Shown here piece after piece: positions 6,811 through 14,545 of a stretch of 17,083 bases of DNA (within the stretch, counting starts at the first letter, position 1; each line of letters opens with the position of its first letter). The notes beneath the pieces were generated by a model. That model saw nothing but the letters and a program-made list of their open reading frames with translations, ran no database searches and had not been told where the DNA came from. The DNA is from an uncultured Clostridia bacterium. Lineage in GTDB: Bacteria > Bacillota > Clostridia > Christensenellales > Pumilibacteraceae. The stretch lies in the NCBI GenBank assembly GCA_934229275.1, contig CAKQDN010000035.1, positions 1 through 17,083 on the forward strand. Reading direction: 5' to 3'. A program made the position numbers and the translations under genes.

Positions 6811-7327
6811 GACATTGCAAAAAATCAAAAAAATAATATCTTCATTCAACGGAAAAGAATTGTATATCGCGCTTATCCTTATTGCAGTTCTCGCACTTGT
6901 CTGCATGTTCGGGAAAAAGTTTACGCTTTTTTCTTCGGCGCAAAAACAAAGCAGCATTCAAACCGCAACGGAAAGCGAACAGGATTCGTATTGCGACAGA
7001 ATTAAAGAAGAGATTACCTCTGCCGTAAAAATGATTTGCGCATCAGACGATTGTAAAGTCATTATAAACTGGAACGAGGACGAACAGGATATTCCGTCAT
7101 ATGTCATAACGGAAGGAAAGAACGGCGAAAAAATCAAAACTCCGCAAATAATAACGGTCGGAGGAGTGACAAAAACGGTCAGTGTGGGAAAAACGCGCCC
7201 GACAGCGCTTTCATGTGCGGTTGTTTGTCCGAAAAATACTTCTACTCGAAAGAAACTCGACATAAAATATCTCATCAATACCTTAATCGGTTGCGAACTC
7301 GACGACATCGTTATTTATGATTGCTGA
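6803..7327 (+). CDS. spoIIIAG: SpoIIIAG, stage III sporulation ring protein
   Basis: A 174-residue protein of SpoIIIAG type, which forms a large ring in the intermembrane space around the forespore. A single membrane helix (about 19-37, ELYIALILIAVLALVCMFG) follows a basic N-terminus. The soluble part has the family-like stretches YCDRIKEEITSAVKMI, CKVIINWNE, PQIITVGG and a C-terminal helix-strand end. The start overlaps the spoIIIAF stop by 8 bases; the upstream binding site is weak (GAGAAG, 6781-6786). It is shorter than the B. subtilis protein (229). Confidence 0.9.
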   Translation: MNKTLQKIKKIISSFNGKELYIALILIAVLALVCMFGKKFTLFSSAQKQSSIQTATESEQDSYCDRIKEEITSAVKMICASDDCKVIINWNEDEQDIPSYVITEGKNGEKIKTPQIITVGGVTKTVSVGKTRPTALSCAVVCPKNTSTRKKLDIKYLINTLIGCELDDIVIYDC

Positions 7328-7361
7328 AAAGCATCTGAAATAAAAATTGGAGGACAAAAAA

Positions 7362-7835
7362 ATGTTAAGTAAGAAAAGTAAGATCTTCGTTCTTGTCGGA
7401 ATGCTGGCGCTTTTGGTGGTGACGGGTTATCTGAACGTCTACCTGAACAACCGCAGCAAGACGGACAGCGCCGCAACTGCCGATACCGCCGATTTCTTCA
7501 CGACCTATCGGACAGACAGAACGACCACGCGCAATCAGACGATGCTCTATCTCGATTCAATAATCGAAAGCGAACTTTCGAGCAAAGAAGCGGTTGCCGA
7601 AGCCGAGAAAAACAAACTGGCTCTGACCGGCGCGATGGAAACCGAACTCAACCTCGAAGGCACCATCAAATCGATGGGGTTCGATGACGTCGTGGTTTCT
7701 TCCGGAAGCGAATATTGCAACGTTATGGTCAAGGCTAAAGAACTCAAAAGCGAGCAGGTTGCTAAAATCCTGGAAGTAGTCGTCACGCAAACAGGCAAAA
7801 CCGCACATTATGTGAGAATTATTCCCGTGGAATGA
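7362..7835 (+). CDS. spoIIIAH: SpoIIIAH, forespore-facing channel protein (SpoIIQ partner)
   Basis: A 157-residue protein with one membrane helix (about 8-28) and a soluble domain that in B. subtilis binds SpoIIQ from the forespore. Marks are the linker FFTTYRTDRTTTRNQTMLYL, the helix EAVAEAEKNKLALTGAMETELNLE and the YscJ/FliF-like C-terminal domain with VVVSSGSEYCNVMVKA and HYVRIIPVE. GGAGG at 7349-7353 sets the ATG at 7362; the 34-base gap before it is the longest inside the cluster. Codon use (many C-ending AAC, TTC, ATC codons) differs from the AT-rich genes before it. No SpoIIQ gene is in the window. B. subtilis SpoIIIAH has 218 residues. Confidence 0.93.
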   Translation: MLSKKSKIFVLVGMLALLVVTGYLNVYLNNRSKTDSAATADTADFFTTYRTDRTTTRNQTMLYLDSIIESELSSKEAVAEAEKNKLALTGAMETELNLEGTIKSMGFDDVVVSSGSEYCNVMVKAKELKSEQVAKILEVVVTQTGKTAHYVRIIPVE

Positions 7836-7846
7836 GAAAAAAAGGT

Positions 7847-7875
7847 TTGTAATTTTTAAAAAAATGTGGTATAAT
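7847..7875 (+). promoter_or_regulatory. Sigma-A-type promoter for the asp23-nusB-dxs operon
   Basis: TTGTAA (7847-7852), a 17-base spacer and TATAAT (7870-7875). The expected start is near 7882, about 23 bases before the ATG of the Asp23 family gene. It lies right after spoIIIAH, and I see no terminator between, so some read-through from the sporulation genes is possible. Confidence 0.8.
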
Positions 7876-7904
7876 TATCCGTGTACGATTACGGAGGTAC
7901 GATT

Positions 7905-8231
7905 ATGCCCCATGAAAACAAATACAACGCTAAATTTTCCGGCAGCGTAAGTTACAGTAAAAACGTCATTGTTTCTATCGTTTCTCTCGCTACAATGGAG
8001 ATATGCGGAGTGGCTTGCCTGCGCGGCAAAAAGGTTGTCACGGACATCACAGGAGATAAAGTTGCCGTAGACGTGTACATCGACGTTAAAATCGGGTTCA
8101 GTTGTGCCGATATAGCGTTCAAAGTTCAGGAAAATATCAAACGCAGCATCGAATCCATGACCAACCTGAAAACGGGTACGATTAACGTAAATATTTTGGG
8201 TGTGAGTTTCGACGACGCGAACATGAATTAA
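7905..8231 (+). CDS. Asp23/Gls24 family protein (YqhY type)
   Basis: A 108-residue protein of the Asp23/Gls24 (DUF322) family, small cytoplasmic or membrane-associated proteins of Gram-positive bacteria with roles linked to envelope stress; YqhY in B. subtilis affects acetyl-CoA carboxylase. Family marks are GSVSYSKNVIVSIVSLATMEICGVACL, given here as GSVSYSKNVIVSIV plus SLATMEICGVACL, then VYIDVKIGFSCADIAFKVQ and NIKRSIESMT ... TINVNILGVSF. GGAGG at 7893-7897 sets the ATG at 7905; an in-frame GTG at 7881 sits at the expected transcription start and is excluded. In B. subtilis the same gene lies between accC and nusB; here accBC is missing and the gene follows spoIIIAH directly. Confidence 0.9.
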   Translation: MPHENKYNAKFSGSVSYSKNVIVSIVSLATMEICGVACLRGKKVVTDITGDKVAVDVYIDVKIGFSCADIAFKVQENIKRSIESMTNLKTGTINVNILGVSFDDANMN

Positions 8232-8246
8232 AAGAAGAAAAGCATT

Positions 8247-8756
8247 ATGAGAAGAACTGCAAGAGAAAACGCATTTAAACTATTATTCGAACAATCTGTT
8301 AGCGGCGGCACGGGTGACATAACGTACGCCGTTTTAACGCGTTCTATGGATGAAGAAGAAAACGCCTATTATAATACTATAATAAAAAGCGTAGAAAATA
8401 ACAATGACTTCATAGAAAGCGTAATTAAACGCTATGCCCGCGGTTTCGATTACGATCGTATTTATAAAATCGACCGTGCTATTCTGAAAGTGGCGGTGTA
8501 CGAGATTTTGTTCAACGACGACGTCCCCGATAAAGTCGCCGTAAACGAAGCGCTCGAAATGGCAAAAATATATTCGACGGACAACAGCCCGTCGTTTATT
8601 AACGGTATTCTGGCGTCGGTTATCCGAGAAAAAGGAACCCTGCTCGAAGAAAACGCGGCGCTCTCCGAAAAAAGCGATGAACAATCCGTGGAGCAGCCCG
8701 ACGATAACGACGATATAACGCTCGTAGAGGTGCATGATGACGGCGAAAATAATTGA
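8247..8756 (+). CDS. nusB: Transcription antitermination factor NusB with an acidic tail
   Basis: NusB pairs with NusE (ribosomal protein S10) on boxA RNA during rRNA transcription. The core, residues 1 to about 130, has the all-helical family marks: MRRTARENAFKLLFEQ, YARGFDYDRIYKIDRAILKVAVYEIL, given as YARGFDYDRIYKID and RAILKVAVYEIL, then PDKVAVNEALEMAKIYSTD and SPSFINGILASV. Residues about 131-169 form an extra Asp/Glu/Ser-rich tail (for example PDDNDD), whose coding end overlaps folD by 20 bases. Typical NusB proteins end near residue 130-145. The binding site is weak (AAGAAG, 8234-8239). Confidence 0.93.
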   Translation: MRRTARENAFKLLFEQSVSGGTGDITYAVLTRSMDEEENAYYNTIIKSVENNNDFIESVIKRYARGFDYDRIYKIDRAILKVAVYEILFNDDVPDKVAVNEALEMAKIYSTDNSPSFINGILASVIREKGTLLEENAALSEKSDEQSVEQPDDNDDITLVEVHDDGENN

Positions 8757-9585
8757 CGGAAAAGCCGTAGCGGAAAACGTGAAAGAGAAGGTCAGGCTCG
8801 ACGCATTAAATTTTGCGGAAAAATACGGCAGAAAACCCGGTCTTGCCGTTATTATGGTGGGCGATAATCCCGCAAGTGCGATTTACGTCCGTAATAAAGC
8901 AATCGCGTGCGAAAAATGCGGAATAAACTCCCTTGAATATAAACTCCCCGAATCTGCAACAGAGGAAGAAGTTATCGCGCTCGTTAAAAGCGTTGCAAAC
9001 GACAAAAACGTCGACGGAATGATAGTTCAACTTCCGCTTCCGGACGGTTTTGACGAGAAAAAAATCCTTTCGTATGTGCCTGCCGAGAAAGACGCGGACG
9101 GCTTCAGTTCTCTGAACGCCGGCAACCTTTTGCTCGGTAACGACTGTCTACCGGCTTGCACTCCGCAGGGAATTATCGAACTGATTAAAAGCACGGGCAC
9201 GGATATTCGCGGCAAACGCGCCGTGGTCGTAGGGAGAAGCAATATCGTCGGCAAACCCGTGGCGCTTATGCTGCTGGCAAACGACGCAACCGTCACCGTA
9301 TGTCATTCGAAAACGCAAAATCTCGCTTCCGTCACGCGCGAAGCGGACATTCTGGTCGTTGCAATCGGCAAAAAAGAATTTATAACCGGGGACATGATTA
9401 AACCCGGTGCCGTGGTTATAGACGTCGGAATGAACCGCGATAACGGCAAACTGTACGGCGACGTCGAGTTTTCGTCGGCAAGCGAAGTTGCGTCATTCAT
9501 TACGCCCGTTCCAGGCGGCGTGGGACCGATGACCGTTGCCATGCTGCTTAAAAATACGATGAAGGCTGCTTGTCGTGCGAAATAA
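8737..9585 (+). CDS. folD: Methylenetetrahydrofolate dehydrogenase / cyclohydrolase
   Basis: FolD oxidises 5,10-methylene-THF to methenyl-THF with NADP and hydrolyses it to 10-formyl-THF, feeding one-carbon units to purine and formyl-Met synthesis. At 282 residues it has normal length. Catalytic residues are Tyr50 and Lys54 (YVRNK), Gln98 (VDGMIVQLPLP) and Asp121 (DADGF), numbered as in E. coli. The nucleotide site shows VVGRSNIVGKPVALMLL, and the C-terminal signature is ITPVPGGVGPMTVAMLL. Two ATG codons stand in a row (8734, 8737); GAGG at 8727-8730 spaces better to the second. The start lies within the end of nusB. Confidence 0.96.
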   Translation: MTAKIIDGKAVAENVKEKVRLDALNFAEKYGRKPGLAVIMVGDNPASAIYVRNKAIACEKCGINSLEYKLPESATEEEVIALVKSVANDKNVDGMIVQLPLPDGFDEKKILSYVPAEKDADGFSSLNAGNLLLGNDCLPACTPQGIIELIKSTGTDIRGKRAVVVGRSNIVGKPVALMLLANDATVTVCHSKTQNLASVTREADILVVAIGKKEFITGDMIKPGAVVIDVGMNRDNGKLYGDVEFSSASEVASFITPVPGGVGPMTVAMLLKNTMKAACRAK

Positions 9586-10816
9586 AAGCGTATCGGTCAA
9601 ACAGTTAAACGATTATATTAAAAACGTATTCGAAGACGAACTGGTTCTGCAAAACATAACGGTTATCGGCGAAGTATTCGACGTATCTGTTTCAAAATAC
9701 GTCTTTTTGACGTTAAAAGAAGACGATTGCGTTTTACAATGCATATCTTTTTCGAAAATTTTACCTCCGAAAATAGGTCAAAAGGTCGCGCTTACGGGGT
9801 CGGTTAATTTTTCCGAACGATATTCGAAAGTTTCTTTCGTGTTCAAAAGTCTGATCGATGTGGGTGAGGGCGAAAAACAAGCGGCGCTCGAAGCGGTAAA
9901 AAAACGCTTGAAAGAAAAAGGCTATTTCGACCGCAAAAAACCTTTGCCGTCGTTTATTAAATCCGTGTGCATTATAACTAGCGGCTACGGCAGCGTGATC
10001 CACGACTTTTTGTCGGGAATATCCGCTCATTCATATATCGACGTCGCGATTTTTCCGTGTTCGGTTCAGGGCGATAATGCCGAAAAAGAACTTTTGGACA
10101 ATCTGACAAAAGCCGATTCGGGCAAATTCGATGCCGTGGTCATTGCGCGCGGCGGCGGTTCGAAAGAGGATTTGGCGTGCTTTAATCTCGAAAGCGTTGC
10201 TTTGGCTGTGGGTGATATGAAAACGCCTTCCGTCAGCGCGGTAGGGCATGAAACAGACTATACGCTTTGCGATGCGTGCGCGGACGTTCGCGCCGGCACT
10301 CCGAGTTTTGCCGCTAAAATTATTTGCGAGAACAACGACAAATATATCGGCAAATTTTTGTCTTTTGTCCAAAAACTCGGCGTCGTGCTTAACGATAAAT
10401 ACAAACGGACGCTCGATAGCGTAATGCTCCTGTCGAACAAAATCGTGTACAGCGCAGATAAAGAGTTTGCCTTGAATAAAGCCAAAGTGCGATTGCTGTC
10501 CGACAAAGCGAGTAAAGCGATCGGCGCATCGGCGGAAAATAATTTTCGTAAAGTCGAACGCTGCGCCGATTCGATTAAACGAATTACCGAAAACAAATTA
10601 AGCGTTTACGACCGATTGCTTTCGGATAACGTGACCAAACTCGAATATTTAAGTCCGTTAAAAACTCTCGGCAGAGGATATTCCGTAGTGTCGAAAAACG
10701 GAAAAACGATAAAATCCGTTAAAGAGGTCAAAAAAAACGATAGAATAGAAATAACCGTTTTTGACGGAAAATATTTTGCCGTTGCGGGCGACGGAGAAAA
10801 GAATCATGACATTTGA
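9575..10816 (+). CDS. xseA: Exodeoxyribonuclease VII large subunit
   Basis: XseA is the catalytic subunit of exonuclease VII, which degrades single-stranded DNA to short oligonucleotides from both ends. Residues about 22-95 form the OB-fold (LQNITVIGEVFDVSVSKYVF, LTLKEDDCVLQCISFSKI). The catalytic part has YFDRKKPLPSFIKSVCIITS, given as YFDRKKPLP and FIKSVCIITS, then Asp144 (VIHDFL), Arg192 (VIARGGGSKEDL), His225 and Asp228 (SAVGHETDYT), matching the essential Asp, Arg, His, Asp of E. coli XseA. A long helical region about 245-360 is the coiled-coil segment that binds XseB. The GTG start at 9575 overlaps folD by 11 bases, with GAAGG at 9561-9565. Length 413 is usual. Confidence 0.96.
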   Translation: MRNKSVSVKQLNDYIKNVFEDELVLQNITVIGEVFDVSVSKYVFLTLKEDDCVLQCISFSKILPPKIGQKVALTGSVNFSERYSKVSFVFKSLIDVGEGEKQAALEAVKKRLKEKGYFDRKKPLPSFIKSVCIITSGYGSVIHDFLSGISAHSYIDVAIFPCSVQGDNAEKELLDNLTKADSGKFDAVVIARGGGSKEDLACFNLESVALAVGDMKTPSVSAVGHETDYTLCDACADVRAGTPSFAAKIICENNDKYIGKFLSFVQKLGVVLNDKYKRTLDSVMLLSNKIVYSADKEFALNKAKVRLLSDKASKAIGASAENNFRKVERCADSIKRITENKLSVYDRLLSDNVTKLEYLSPLKTLGRGYSVVSKNGKTIKSVKEVKKNDRIEITVFDGKYFAVAGDGEKNHDI

Positions 10817-11027
10817 AGAAAACGTTAAAAAACTTGAAGAAATAGTCGAAAAAATGGAGGACAAAAACACTACTTTGTCCGAGGGTATCGACCTGTACTC
10901 GGAAGGTATCGCCGTAACCAAGCAATGTCTCGATTATCTGAACGGCGGTAAAGAACAAATCAAAAAACTTCAGGACGAAATGAACGCTCTCTTTTCGGGT
11001 AAAGACGACGGGGAGTCGGATATATGA
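10806..11027 (+). CDS. xseB: Exodeoxyribonuclease VII small subunit
   Basis: A 73-residue helical-hairpin protein that coats the XseA coiled coil. The family pattern is clear: MTFEENVKKLEEIVEKMED, then TTLSEGIDLYSEGIAVTKQC and a second charged helix (GGKEQIKKLQDEM). GGAG at 10793-10796 precedes the ATG at 10806; the gene overlaps xseA by 11 bases and ispA by 4 bases (ATGA), which fits coupled synthesis of the two subunits. Confidence 0.94.
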   Translation: MTFEENVKKLEEIVEKMEDKNTTLSEGIDLYSEGIAVTKQCLDYLNGGKEQIKKLQDEMNALFSGKDDGESDI

Positions 11028-11839
11028 TCGATTTCGAACAATTTTTAGGCGATGAAATAGAAAAATGGTCCGGCGGAGTTACGGATACGATTGCCGGCGG
11101 AGTTAAATACGTTTTATCGAGCGGCGGAAAACGGGTTCGCCCCAATTGTTTTTTAGCGGCGTACTCGGCATTTTCGGCGCCTTGCGAAGCGGCGTATTAT
11201 TTTGCGCTCGGAATAGAGTGTTACCATAATTTTACGCTCGTTCACGACGACTTGCCCTGCATGGACAACGACGACTACCGCCGAGGTAAACCGTCTTGTC
11301 ATAAGGTCTACGGCGAAGGACAAGCGGTTTTAATAGGCGATGCACTTCAGAATCTTGCGTATACATATATACTAAAGGCAATTGCGCTGGCTGCCGACAA
11401 AAATCGAGCGATAACCGCAGCCGAAAAATTCAATACTCTTGTCGGCGGAGAAGGGCTTATAGGCGGTCAGAGCGTTGATATCGACGAAAAGACAGTATGG
11501 AACGAAAAAACGCTCGGATTCGTTTATAAACACAAAACGTGCGATTTATTTGAAGCCGCTATTGCGTGCGGATCGATAATGTCCGGCGCCGACGATAAAA
11601 GCGTCGATGCGCTTTCTCGGTTCGCTTATTATTACGGATGTGTATTTCAACTAACGGACGATATTCTGGACAAAGACAAAAAAGAAAAAAATTCTTTTCT
11701 TTCGATTAAGTCGGAAAGCGACGCGGAGTCGGTACTGCTCGATCTTACCGAAAAAGCGACAACAGTGCTTAAATCTCTCGACAATAAAATCGACTTTTTT
11801 AATGATTTACTTAAAAAGACGGTAAAAAGAACCAAATGA
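11024..11839 (+). CDS. ispA: Farnesyl diphosphate synthase type prenyltransferase
   Basis: A 271-residue trans-prenyl diphosphate synthase that extends DMAPP or GPP with IPP, giving precursors for undecaprenyl carriers and quinones. Seen are GGKRVRP (34-40, IPP and diphosphate binding), the first Asp-rich motif DDLPCMD (75-81, the two-residue-longer form of bacterial FPP synthases), RRGKPSCHK, GGQSVD, and the second Asp-rich motif TDDILD (211-216). An aromatic residue (Phe70) five positions before the first motif is compatible with a C15 product, but chain length is inferred only. The usual KNTY near the C-terminus reads KNSF. GGGAG at 11011-11015 precedes the start, which overlaps xseB by 4 bases. 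The next gene, dxs, supplies the same pathway. Confidence 0.93.
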   Translation: MIDFEQFLGDEIEKWSGGVTDTIAGGVKYVLSSGGKRVRPNCFLAAYSAFSAPCEAAYYFALGIECYHNFTLVHDDLPCMDNDDYRRGKPSCHKVYGEGQAVLIGDALQNLAYTYILKAIALAADKNRAITAAEKFNTLVGGEGLIGGQSVDIDEKTVWNEKTLGFVYKHKTCDLFEAAIACGSIMSGADDKSVDALSRFAYYYGCVFQLTDDILDKDKKEKNSFLSIKSESDAESVLLDLTEKATTVLKSLDNKIDFFNDLLKKTVKRTK

Positions 11840-13638
11840 GCCTTATCGAACAAGTGAACAGTCCTTCCGATCTCAAAAAACTTTCTCTGCGCGAACTCGA
11901 AGTTTATGCGGAAGAAGCGAGAGAGAAGATTGTCGAAACCGTCGGCATACGCGGCGGTCATTTGGCGTCCAATTTAGGCACGGTGGAATTGACGATCGCG
12001 CTTCATTATGTGTTCGATTGTCCGACCGACGACATATTGTTCGACACGGGACATCAGTCGTACACGCATAAGATAATCACCGGACGCTCGCGCGATTTCG
12101 ATAATCTTCGCACCGACGGCGGAATAAGCGGTATGGAAAAAAAGTCCGAAAGCAAATTTGACGCTTACACCGCCGGTCACAGCGGAAACTCACTATCGAT
12201 TGCGCTCGGACTGCTTCGTGCAAAAAATAAAACGGGTAAAAAGGGAAAAGTGGTTGCGGTCATCGGCGACGGAGCATTAACTTCCGGAATGGCATACGAG
12301 GCGTTAAACGATCTCGGCGCAAGCGGCGACGATCTGATTATCGTGCTCAATGACAACAAAATGTCCATATCGGAAAACGTCGGAGCAATGTCGCAGTATC
12401 TTGCAAAACTTCGCATATCGCCTAAGTACGCGGTTTTCAAAGATATTTTGAAAAAATTCTGTCTTGCTGTTCCTTTCGTCGGCGAAAAACTCATGGAATT
12501 TGCAGATAACGCAAAAACCGGGCTTAAAAGTCTTATAATCGGAAATTCGCTTTTCGAAAGCATGGGGCTTAAATATTACGGACCTTTCAACGGACATGAC
12601 ATAGGCAATCTCGTTTCCGTTCTTCGCAATGCCAAGCAAAGTCGGAAACCGGTCATCCTGCACGTTGTTACGGAAAAAGGGCGCGGCTATAAGAACGCGG
12701 AGGAAAATCCTCGCGAATTTCACGGCGTTTCGCCGAGCGGCATACGGCACGCGAAAAGTTTTGCGTCCGTTTTCGGCGAGCATCTATGTTCAATGGCGGG
12801 GAAAAACGAACGTATAGTTGCGATAACCGCCGCTATGACGGACGGCGTAGGACTGACAAAGTTTTCCCGGGAATTTCCCGAAAGATTTTACGATGTCGGC
12901 ATCGCAGAACAACATGCCGCCGATCTCGCTGCCGGAATGGCACTCGGCGGACTTAAACCTTATTTTGCGGTGTATTCGTCGTTTATTCAGCGCGCGGTCG
13001 ATCAGATAGCGATAGATACCGCAATAGATAAACTACCGATAACTTTTATCGTAGACCATGCGGGCTTCGTCGAAGGTGACGGAATAACTCATCAGGGCGT
13101 ATACGATTTATCGATGCTCGAAGCAGTAGACGGCGCGGTTATAGCGTCGCCGATGGACGGACAGCATTTAAAGAATCTGCTCGATTTCTCAATCGGAGTA
13201 AATTATCCGCTGATAATACGTTATCCCAAAAGTTACGAAGCCGAACTAAACGGAATAGATAAAAGCGTAACGCCGTTTAAATGGACCGAAATCAGAAATA
13301 AAAACTCTAATTCGCTTATACTTGTGCACGATGCGGAAATGCTTGCGCTTGCACTAAAAACGGGCGACTCGGATATTGCCTTTGCTACTTTTATTAAACC
13401 GCTCGATCTCGATTTTCTAGATTCGGATATGCACGAGCGCATTATCGTGGTCGAAAATAATCTGACGGAAGGAGGGTTAGGTCAGCGCGTTCAAGCGTAT
13501 TTTATGCAAAAGAGCATGAATAAAAAAGTAATTGCTCTCGGGTATCAAAACGTACCGGATTGCTTTGAAAAAGAGATTTGCTTTGAAAAGAACGGTTTAA
13601 CCGTAGAAAATTTAAATAAAATTATACGCGGCGAGTAA
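11836..13638 (+). CDS. dxs: 1-deoxy-D-xylulose-5-phosphate synthase
   Basis: DXS condenses pyruvate and glyceraldehyde 3-phosphate with thiamine diphosphate, the first step of the MEP isoprenoid pathway. At 600 residues it is slightly short (E. coli 620). Seen are GHLASNLGTVELTIALHYVF with His42, TGHQSYTHK with His73, the ThDP motif GDGALTSGMAYEALN to NDNKMSIS (144-178), the catalytic Glu358 (GIAEQHA), Arg386 (FIQRAVDQ), Asp415 and His419 (GDGITHQG), and IIRYPKS. One odd point: the DRAG motif reads VDHAG, so an active-site Arg (E. coli Arg420) is His408. The ATG at 11836 overlaps ispA by 4 bases without a good ribosome binding site, so coupling is likely. Codes for substrate supply to IspA. 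Confidence 0.95.
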   Translation: MSLIEQVNSPSDLKKLSLRELEVYAEEAREKIVETVGIRGGHLASNLGTVELTIALHYVFDCPTDDILFDTGHQSYTHKIITGRSRDFDNLRTDGGISGMEKKSESKFDAYTAGHSGNSLSIALGLLRAKNKTGKKGKVVAVIGDGALTSGMAYEALNDLGASGDDLIIVLNDNKMSISENVGAMSQYLAKLRISPKYAVFKDILKKFCLAVPFVGEKLMEFADNAKTGLKSLIIGNSLFESMGLKYYGPFNGHDIGNLVSVLRNAKQSRKPVILHVVTEKGRGYKNAEENPREFHGVSPSGIRHAKSFASVFGEHLCSMAGKNERIVAITAAMTDGVGLTKFSREFPERFYDVGIAEQHAADLAAGMALGGLKPYFAVYSSFIQRAVDQIAIDTAIDKLPITFIVDHAGFVEGDGITHQGVYDLSMLEAVDGAVIASPMDGQHLKNLLDFSIGVNYPLIIRYPKSYEAELNGIDKSVTPFKWTEIRNKNSNSLILVHDAEMLALALKTGDSDIAFATFIKPLDLDFLDSDMHERIIVVENNLTEGGLGQRVQAYFMQKSMNKKVIALGYQNVPDCFEKEICFEKNGLTVENLNKIIRGE

Positions 13639-13656
13639 AATCGTGACGTAAAACGG

Positions 13657-13685
13657 TTGAATTCTTTTTTTATTTGTTGTATAAT
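13657..13685 (+). promoter_or_regulatory. Sigma-A-type promoter placed directly on the nadK start
   Basis: TTGAAT (13657-13662), a 17-base T-rich spacer and TATAAT (13680-13685). Only six bases separate the -10 box from the ATG at 13692, so transcription should start on or next to the start codon. Confidence 0.8.
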
Positions 13686-13691
13686 ATTCAC

Positions 13692-14537
13692 ATGAGATTT
13701 TGTATTTATGCAAACACCGATAAAGATGTCGGTTGCTTTTTTACGGGGAAAATTCTCGATTATCTCGACGCTGCAGGCGCTTCTTGGCGTATTTACGAAA
13801 AAAACGCGCAATTTTTCCCGGGAAAAACGACGTTTTCCGTTCCCGATAAGAGCGACGACGTTGCAATAGTGATCGGAGGCGACGGGACCATGCTCGAAGC
13901 AGCCGTTCAATGCGCAAAGGCTAATGTTCCGATTTTCGGCTTCAATATGGGGCACGTCGGCTTTCTGACCGAAGGCGAGCCGAATAACTTTTCGGTTGCG
14001 CTCTCGGCGCTTTTAAGAGGTAAATATAAAAAAGAAAAGCGCGCGCTTCTTAAATGCAGTGTGTGCGGCGGTGATGAACTGTACGCTTTGAACGATATAG
14101 TCGTGGAACGCTCCGAAGGCAAAATGATAACTGCATCGGTTTATTCGGATGACAGATTTATAGACAAGCACAGATGCGACGGAATAATAGTGTCCACGCC
14201 GACCGGCTCGACGGCGTATTCGTTGTCTGCCGGCGGTCCTATTGTCAGCCCTTCTGCAGAAGTAATGGCTTTAACGCCGGTAAACGCACATTCGCTTCAT
14301 TCGAAACCTATGATTGTAGGCAAAGACGAGCGCCTTACCGTGAAACTCGGCAATAACGATCGGGCAAAACTATTCTCGGACGGCAAAGCAGTTGCGACTC
14401 TTTCCGAAAAATCGGTTGTCACGGTTGAATATTCCGATATTTATGCGACTTTTTTGCGGACTGAAAAATATAATTTCTACAAAAAACTACTTGAAAAACT
14501 CAATAATTGGAGCGTCGTCAGCGACGTAGAGGAGTGA
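13692..14537 (+). CDS. nadK: NAD kinase
   Basis: NadK phosphorylates NAD to NADP. The 281-residue protein has GGDGTMLEAA (62-71, with the GGDG motif), NMGHVGFLTE (85-94), LNDIVVER (133-140), STPTGSTAYSLSAGGP (168-183) and HSKPMIV, all typical of the family. The start is taken at ATG 13692, giving MRFCIYANTD; an in-frame TTG at 13674 lies between the -35 and -10 boxes and cannot be used from this promoter. No Shine-Dalgarno sequence precedes the ATG. In Clostridia nadK commonly stands before argR and recN, as here. A perfect 16-bp palindrome lies inside at 13812-13827. Confidence 0.95.
   Translation: MRFCIYANTDKDVGCFFTGKILDYLDAAGASWRIYEKNAQFFPGKTTFSVPDKSDDVAIVIGGDGTMLEAAVQCAKANVPIFGFNMGHVGFLTEGEPNNFSVALSALLRGKYKKEKRALLKCSVCGGDELYALNDIVVERSEGKMITASVYSDDRFIDKHRCDGIIVSTPTGSTAYSLSAGGPIVSPSAEVMALTPVNAHSLHSKPMIVGKDERLTVKLGNNDRAKLFSDGKAVATLSEKSVVTVEYSDIYATFLRTEKYNFYKKLLEKLNNWSVVSDVEE
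13812..13827. repeat. Perfect 16-bp palindrome resembling a Noc-binding site
   Basis: T5-CCCGGG-A5, symmetric over 16 bases, within nadK. The inner TTTCCCGGGAAA is the core of the B. subtilis Noc site (ATTTCCCGGGAAAT). A weaker relative, TTTTCCCGGGAATT, lies in dxs at 12862-12875. Binding is inferred only. Confidence 0.35.
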
Positions 14538-14545
14538 TTCCGATA

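Noticed and set aside
7881..7904. Upstream GTG start for the Asp23 family gene
   Set aside because: It falls at the expected transcription start, lacks a ribosome binding site, and would translate the GGAGG that serves ATG 7905.
13657..13690. ArgR box overlapping the nadK promoter (TGAAT and ATTCA half-sites)
   Set aside because: The half-sites are 23 bases apart, not the 4 bases of an ARG box, and no second box is near.
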